A stretch of DNA of 8,383 bases from contig JAJDEL010000041.1 in the NCBI GenBank assembly GCA_029259835.1, forward strand, positions 1 through 8,383. The letters run 5' to 3'. Positions within the stretch are counted from its first letter, which is position 1, and the number at the start of each line of letters is the position of its first letter. A program made the translations under genes and the position numbers. Source of the DNA: Planctomicrobium sp. (GTDB taxonomy: Bacteria > Planctomycetota > Planctomycetia > Planctomycetales > Planctomycetaceae). Under the pieces are notes generated by a model, which saw nothing but the letters and a program-made list of their open reading frames with translations, made no database searches and was not told where the DNA came from. This document shows, piece after piece, positions 5,667-8,383 of the stretch.

Positions 5667-8355
5667 CTTTGCTCTCCGTTGGTCTCTTCTCCGTCCCACT
5701 CTTTTGATCAAACTCTATCAACAGCACAGGGCCAGGCCACATGATTGCCAGTGGATGCGCTTTCGTTTCGGACATCGCGTAAAATGTATTTTCACCAGTG
5801 TGAATCAGTTTCAGAGGCACATCAAACTCAGCATATACTTCAACACCGCGTCCTGCTGAGGTTGGAGCAATGGTCGCAAGAGGGTGATCGTTGAGACCAA
5901 TTATCCCGGGCTCTTCGTGTGGACCATGAGTCGACGCAATCATGCGCGCTGCACGCGCGTTGCCCAAATCGTCTTTCACTTCGATCTGGCAGAACTCTTT
6001 TTTGCCCAGGCGGGCGCGAAACCCTTCCGGCATTTTTGATGACTTATACATGCGAACCGAGCGGTCCCGTGAGAATCGCAGGCCATCAACTATCGGCGTG
6101 ATGGTCGTCAGCCCGTCTGTATCCGTGATCCTCGCCATTAAGCGAATTGGTCGGTCTTGATCTGGAACCCATTGTGTGTTCCATGTGACTTCGTATGGGG
6201 AAGAAGTCGTTGTTCCGACATGGTGGTCGAGCTTCGTGAACCGATACTCGTAGTGCCACTGCCGAAACACGCCGTCGCCTTCCCAGTTGAAATCTTTATA
6301 TTCAGCCATCACATCCACCCGCGCAATGGGAGCCGATCCGACGACTGGTTGGACTGTGATCTTTGGGTTATCGCCGATTGACGATTTTGCTTTTGGCGAA
6401 ATAATTCGGCCCTTTGGATGCGGTCGCGAAGAGTCATAGTAGATACGGAGCGTGATTCCATAAACACCGAAAGCCGCATAAGCCGAATAACGGGTAAGTT
6501 GAGGACCACAACGAAATGTGATCTTGTTAACGCCGTCGCGAAGCGTGGCCAGTGGCACGTCGATGGCGGGTTGGTTGATGATGGCCACATATCGTTCCGG
6601 GAGTCCTGGCGAACCTTTAGGCATTGGTAGTTCGAGCCAAGCCCCTTTGTTGAATTGAATTGCCTTGCCAGATGTCGCGAAGTGTCCACTCCAGTGCTCA
6701 ACGACCACTTCGGCCTTAGTCGCATCTTCGAGATCGATATCCATCGAGACCCCAAACGTCTTCCCCTTGTGTGTATAGCGCGGATTTTTGCTATCTCCGC
6801 TAACGAATTTAGGCCCCTTACTGGACCAGTGATATTCGCGAAACACATCACCTGGACGAGGTCCAACCGTGGCAAAGTCATTGGTATTCTTCAAATAGAG
6901 AACCGCCGCACCATCAAACGGAGGGATAAACTCCTGCAAACCCGATTCCGCACGAATCGTACTCTGCTCGACCACTTTATGGTTTCGTGGGTGAAACCAC
7001 TCGTATCGGTATGCACCACTCTTGAGAGCAACCTTGAAGGGCCCGGCCTTTGGCTGAAACACCAGATATTCGTGCCCCGGATTTTGCAGGCAGTAGCCAG
7101 TTGAGCAGTGCTCCAAATTGTCCGTGGGCTCTGTTGAAGCGAGATCTAATTTCTCGGCATAACGCAATGTGTCACCCATGGCACGGCGCGTGCCCGCGGC
7201 TCCAATCATATCTTTATTACTTTTCACATCCAGAAATGGATCATCCATTAACATCGGATGCATGCCTCGAGTGAACGTTTTCCAGACCCAGCTAATTCGC
7301 TTTCGGTCGCGCGGATTGATGTGATCTGTGTCGAGAATGACGACCTTTGAACCATCGGCTACCGGGGGAGATTTAACATAGGCGGGTTCTTCTTGCCAAC
7401 CCGGCGCGACGATATCCGCTTTGCTGTCGAATAACGACGCGTTCTTTCCGATGTCGAACCCGTCCCATTGGAAGCTCATCCAGATTGGATGTTGTTTGGG
7501 CTTTGTTTTCTCGTAGTCACGGATACGTTGAATCCAATGGTATTGCCATTTAGTCGATCCACCATGCGATTCATTGGAGACTTCGTAGATCACGTTGTCC
7601 AGATCGTTGACCGTGTCGATTATTTTTCGGGCGTACCTGTCCTGAGCCTCCCGAATGGCATCAATGGCCAGAGTATGGGACTCGTATCCCTCCCCGTCGT
7701 TGTTGGGATCGCCATCAATACCGTTAATATTGTTGTCACGGTGGAACGGATGATTGACCCACGGTGTTCCGTTTTTCTTTCGAGCATGTTTCGACTTCGA
7801 AGCAATGCTGAATCCTTCAAACAGTTTCACTCCTACGTAAATATTGCGTTTTCCCGCAAGAATGACGCGTTCCCGAAGCCGATAAAAATAAGCCTGATTC
7901 AACTGATGGACGTCAAACTTCGGCAGCCCGTCCCGCGCCATACCCGGGCCAGTTCGCTTGTACGGAAGTGGTGAGATCGTCTTGAATCGCTCAGGTTTGT
8001 CCCACGTCCAGGCCGACCCTTCCCAATTCCACAGGCGAAAGAAATTGTGATGATTGTCTTCCAGTAGATCCAGAAACGCACCGTAGTCGAATATCCGCGG
8101 CGAATCTTTGGTCCCACCGTCCTGGAGATTAAGCCAGGTGTGTGAACCAGTGAGATAGATGGCCCGTCCGCTATCATCGGTCAGATATCGCGAATTCTTA
8201 GGATGAACCTTGAGTGGACCGAGGGAAGTTTCGGCCGTTGCGACTTTACAGAAGAACATCGCCAACCCGACGAACATCACATGCAACAGGAAGAAGCGGA
8301 GCGAAAATCGCGAACCGTTCATTGATTTTAGTGTGCGATTATTCGAGCGTTGCAT
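5659..8355 (-). CDS. Secreted glycoside hydrolase-like multidomain protein (apiosidase/DUF4038-like TIM barrel)
   Basis: 898 aa. A signal peptide at about 1-41 has basic residues, a hydrophobic FFLLHVMFVGLAMFF core and an Ala-Thr-Ala cleavage site before Glu42, so it is exported. Residues 47-410 look like a clan GH-A-type barrel: SRYLTDDSGRAIYLTGSHTW (55-74), NFFRLWNWEG (104-113), VIYEVSNESHGG (255-266) with Asn261-Glu262 as likely acid/base, and ILDTDHINPRD (340-350) where the strand-7 nucleophile Glu would be expected. Residues 415-490 (GYCLQNPGHEYLVF to PPFDGAAVLYL) resemble the small beta domain that follows DUF4038 barrels. Residues 500-640 and 770-885 look like beta-sandwich, perhaps carbohydrate-binding, modules, with an Ig-like stretch at 650-760 (IISPK...PIARVDVMAEYKD...RLMARITDTDG). 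The start has GGAG 5 nt upstream. First visible gene of the cluster. Family level is from recalled motifs; apiosidase activity is a hypothesis, and cellulase-like or other glycosidases are alternatives. Confidence 0.8.
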   Translation of the reverse strand: MQRSNNRTLKSMNGSRFSLRFFLLHVMFVGLAMFFCKVATAETSLGPLKVHPKNSRYLTDDSGRAIYLTGSHTWLNLQDGGTKDSPRIFDYGAFLDLLEDNHHNFFRLWNWEGSAWTWDKPERFKTISPLPYKRTGPGMARDGLPKFDVHQLNQAYFYRLRERVILAGKRNIYVGVKLFEGFSIASKSKHARKKNGTPWVNHPFHRDNNINGIDGDPNNDGEGYESHTLAIDAIREAQDRYARKIIDTVNDLDNVIYEVSNESHGGSTKWQYHWIQRIRDYEKTKPKQHPIWMSFQWDGFDIGKNASLFDSKADIVAPGWQEEPAYVKSPPVADGSKVVILDTDHINPRDRKRISWVWKTFTRGMHPMLMDDPFLDVKSNKDMIGAAGTRRAMGDTLRYAEKLDLASTEPTDNLEHCSTGYCLQNPGHEYLVFQPKAGPFKVALKSGAYRYEWFHPRNHKVVEQSTIRAESGLQEFIPPFDGAAVLYLKNTNDFATVGPRPGDVFREYHWSSKGPKFVSGDSKNPRYTHKGKTFGVSMDIDLEDATKAEVVVEHWSGHFATSGKAIQFNKGAWLELPMPKGSPGLPERYVAIINQPAIDVPLATLRDGVNKITFRCGPQLTRYSAYAAFGVYGITLRIYYDSSRPHPKGRIISPKAKSSIGDNPKITVQPVVGSAPIARVDVMAEYKDFNWEGDGVFRQWHYEYRFTKLDHHVGTTTSSPYEVTWNTQWVPDQDRPIRLMARITDTDGLTTITPIVDGLRFSRDRSVRMYKSSKMPEGFRARLGKKEFCQIEVKDDLGNARAARMIASTHGPHEEPGIIGLNDHPLATIAPTSAGRGVEVYAEFDVPLKLIHTGENTFYAMSETKAHPLAIMWPGPVLLIEFDQKSGTEKRPTESKDE
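5674..5677 (-). promoter_or_regulatory. Ribosome binding site deciding the dehydrogenase start
   Basis: GGAG in the mRNA sense, inside the last codons of the glycoside hydrolase gene, lies 7 nt before the ATG at 5666. This spacing favours that ATG over the in-frame ATG at 5711 and makes coupled translation with the upstream gene likely. Confidence 0.7.
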
Positions 8356-8360
8356 TTTTT

Positions 8361-8364
8361 CTCC
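8361..8364 (-). promoter_or_regulatory. Ribosome binding site for the glycoside hydrolase
   Basis: GGAG in the mRNA sense, followed by five A residues and the ATG at 8355. It favours 8355 over the internal Met12 as start. Only 28 bases upstream are present, too few to see a promoter. Confidence 0.65.
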
Positions 8365-8383
8365 GGCAAATAAGTGATTGTGT

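Larger units (their letters stand above)
1..8355 (-). other. Predicted single operon for uptake and breakdown of a glycan-derived sugar acid
   Basis: Six consecutive same-strand genes with gaps of -8, 61, 106, 41 and 51 bp and no recognisable terminator between them. Order: exported glycosidase-like protein, hydroxyacid dehydrogenase, aldolase, lactonase-like protein, cytoplasmic sulfatase, MFS permease. The functional fit (release, import, desulfation, lactone opening, redox step, aldol cleavage) supports co-expression. The operon continues past the left edge, and its promoter is beyond the right edge. A second transcription start within the 106-bp gap cannot be excluded. Confidence 0.65.

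Noticed and set aside
5667..5711. 15-residue N-terminal extension of the dehydrogenase from the ATG at 5711
   Set aside because: The extension is basic and unlike the family, and would overlap the upstream gene by 53 bp; the ATG at 5666 has GGAG at good spacing and matches the usual family start.
6309..6881. 190-codon minus-strand open frame inside the glycoside hydrolase gene
   Set aside because: Different frame of the same strand with Arg/Ser-rich, motif-free translation; the 898-codon frame explains this DNA.
6655..7104. 149-codon plus-strand open frame
   Set aside because: Antisense shadow of the glycoside hydrolase with no recognisable domain.
7468..7974. 168-codon plus-strand open frame with hydrophobic stretches
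   Set aside because: Lies fully antisense to the glycoside hydrolase gene, whose frame has recognisable motifs throughout; the hydrophobicity is a mirror effect, and no ribosome site or family motif supports it.
1..8383. tRNA/rRNA genes, CRISPR array, insertion sequence, prophage or defence system
   Set aside because: No repeats with spacers, no transposase or integrase motifs, no tRNA-like cloverleaf and no defence domains seen; nearly all DNA is accounted for by the six genes.

Overview
This window is one uninterrupted minus-strand gene cluster of six genes, the last cut off by the left edge. It has close spacing, no mobile elements, no RNA genes and no plus-strand gene I can support. The gene set suggests a member of the Planctomycetota or a similar glycan-degrading, probably aquatic, bacterium. 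It combines a sulfatase, a secreted multidomain glycoside hydrolase with a DUF4038-like N-terminus, an HpcH/HpaI aldolase, a D-2-hydroxyacid dehydrogenase and an MFS sugar-acid transporter, with medium GC and mostly modest Shine-Dalgarno sites. The taxon is inference from gene content and family feel, not from a marker gene.

Layout in transcription order (right to left): (1) 8355-5659, exported ~898-aa glycoside-hydrolase-like protein with a TIM-barrel-type N-terminal half and beta-sandwich C-terminal domains; (2) 5666-4635, D-2-hydroxyacid dehydrogenase whose start overlaps the stop of gene 1 by 8 bp; (3) 4573-3788, class II HpcH/HpaI 2-keto-3-deoxy-sugar-acid aldolase; (4) 3681-1723, 652-aa cytoplasmic protein resembling the D-apionate lactonase (ApnL) family; (5) 1681-179, Cys-type sulfatase with no signal peptide; (6) 127 to the left edge, N-terminus of an MFS permease. 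Gaps are -8, 61, 106, 41 and 51 bp. The largest, between genes 3 and 4, holds an imperfect hairpin.

Working model (inference): the secreted enzyme releases a sugar or sugar derivative from a plant or algal glycan, and the MFS permease imports it. The cytoplasmic sulfatase removes sulfate, the lactonase-like protein opens a sugar lactone, the dehydrogenase handles a hydroxy/keto acid, and the aldolase cleaves a 2-keto acid to pyruvate (or a homologue) plus an aldehyde. The apiosidase-like and ApnL-like proteins together hint at a branched sugar such as apiose. However, the usual apiose dehydrogenase and apionate oxidoisomerase are not in the window, so this would be a variant route or a different sugar acid. 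The promoter lies beyond the right edge, and no terminator is visible.
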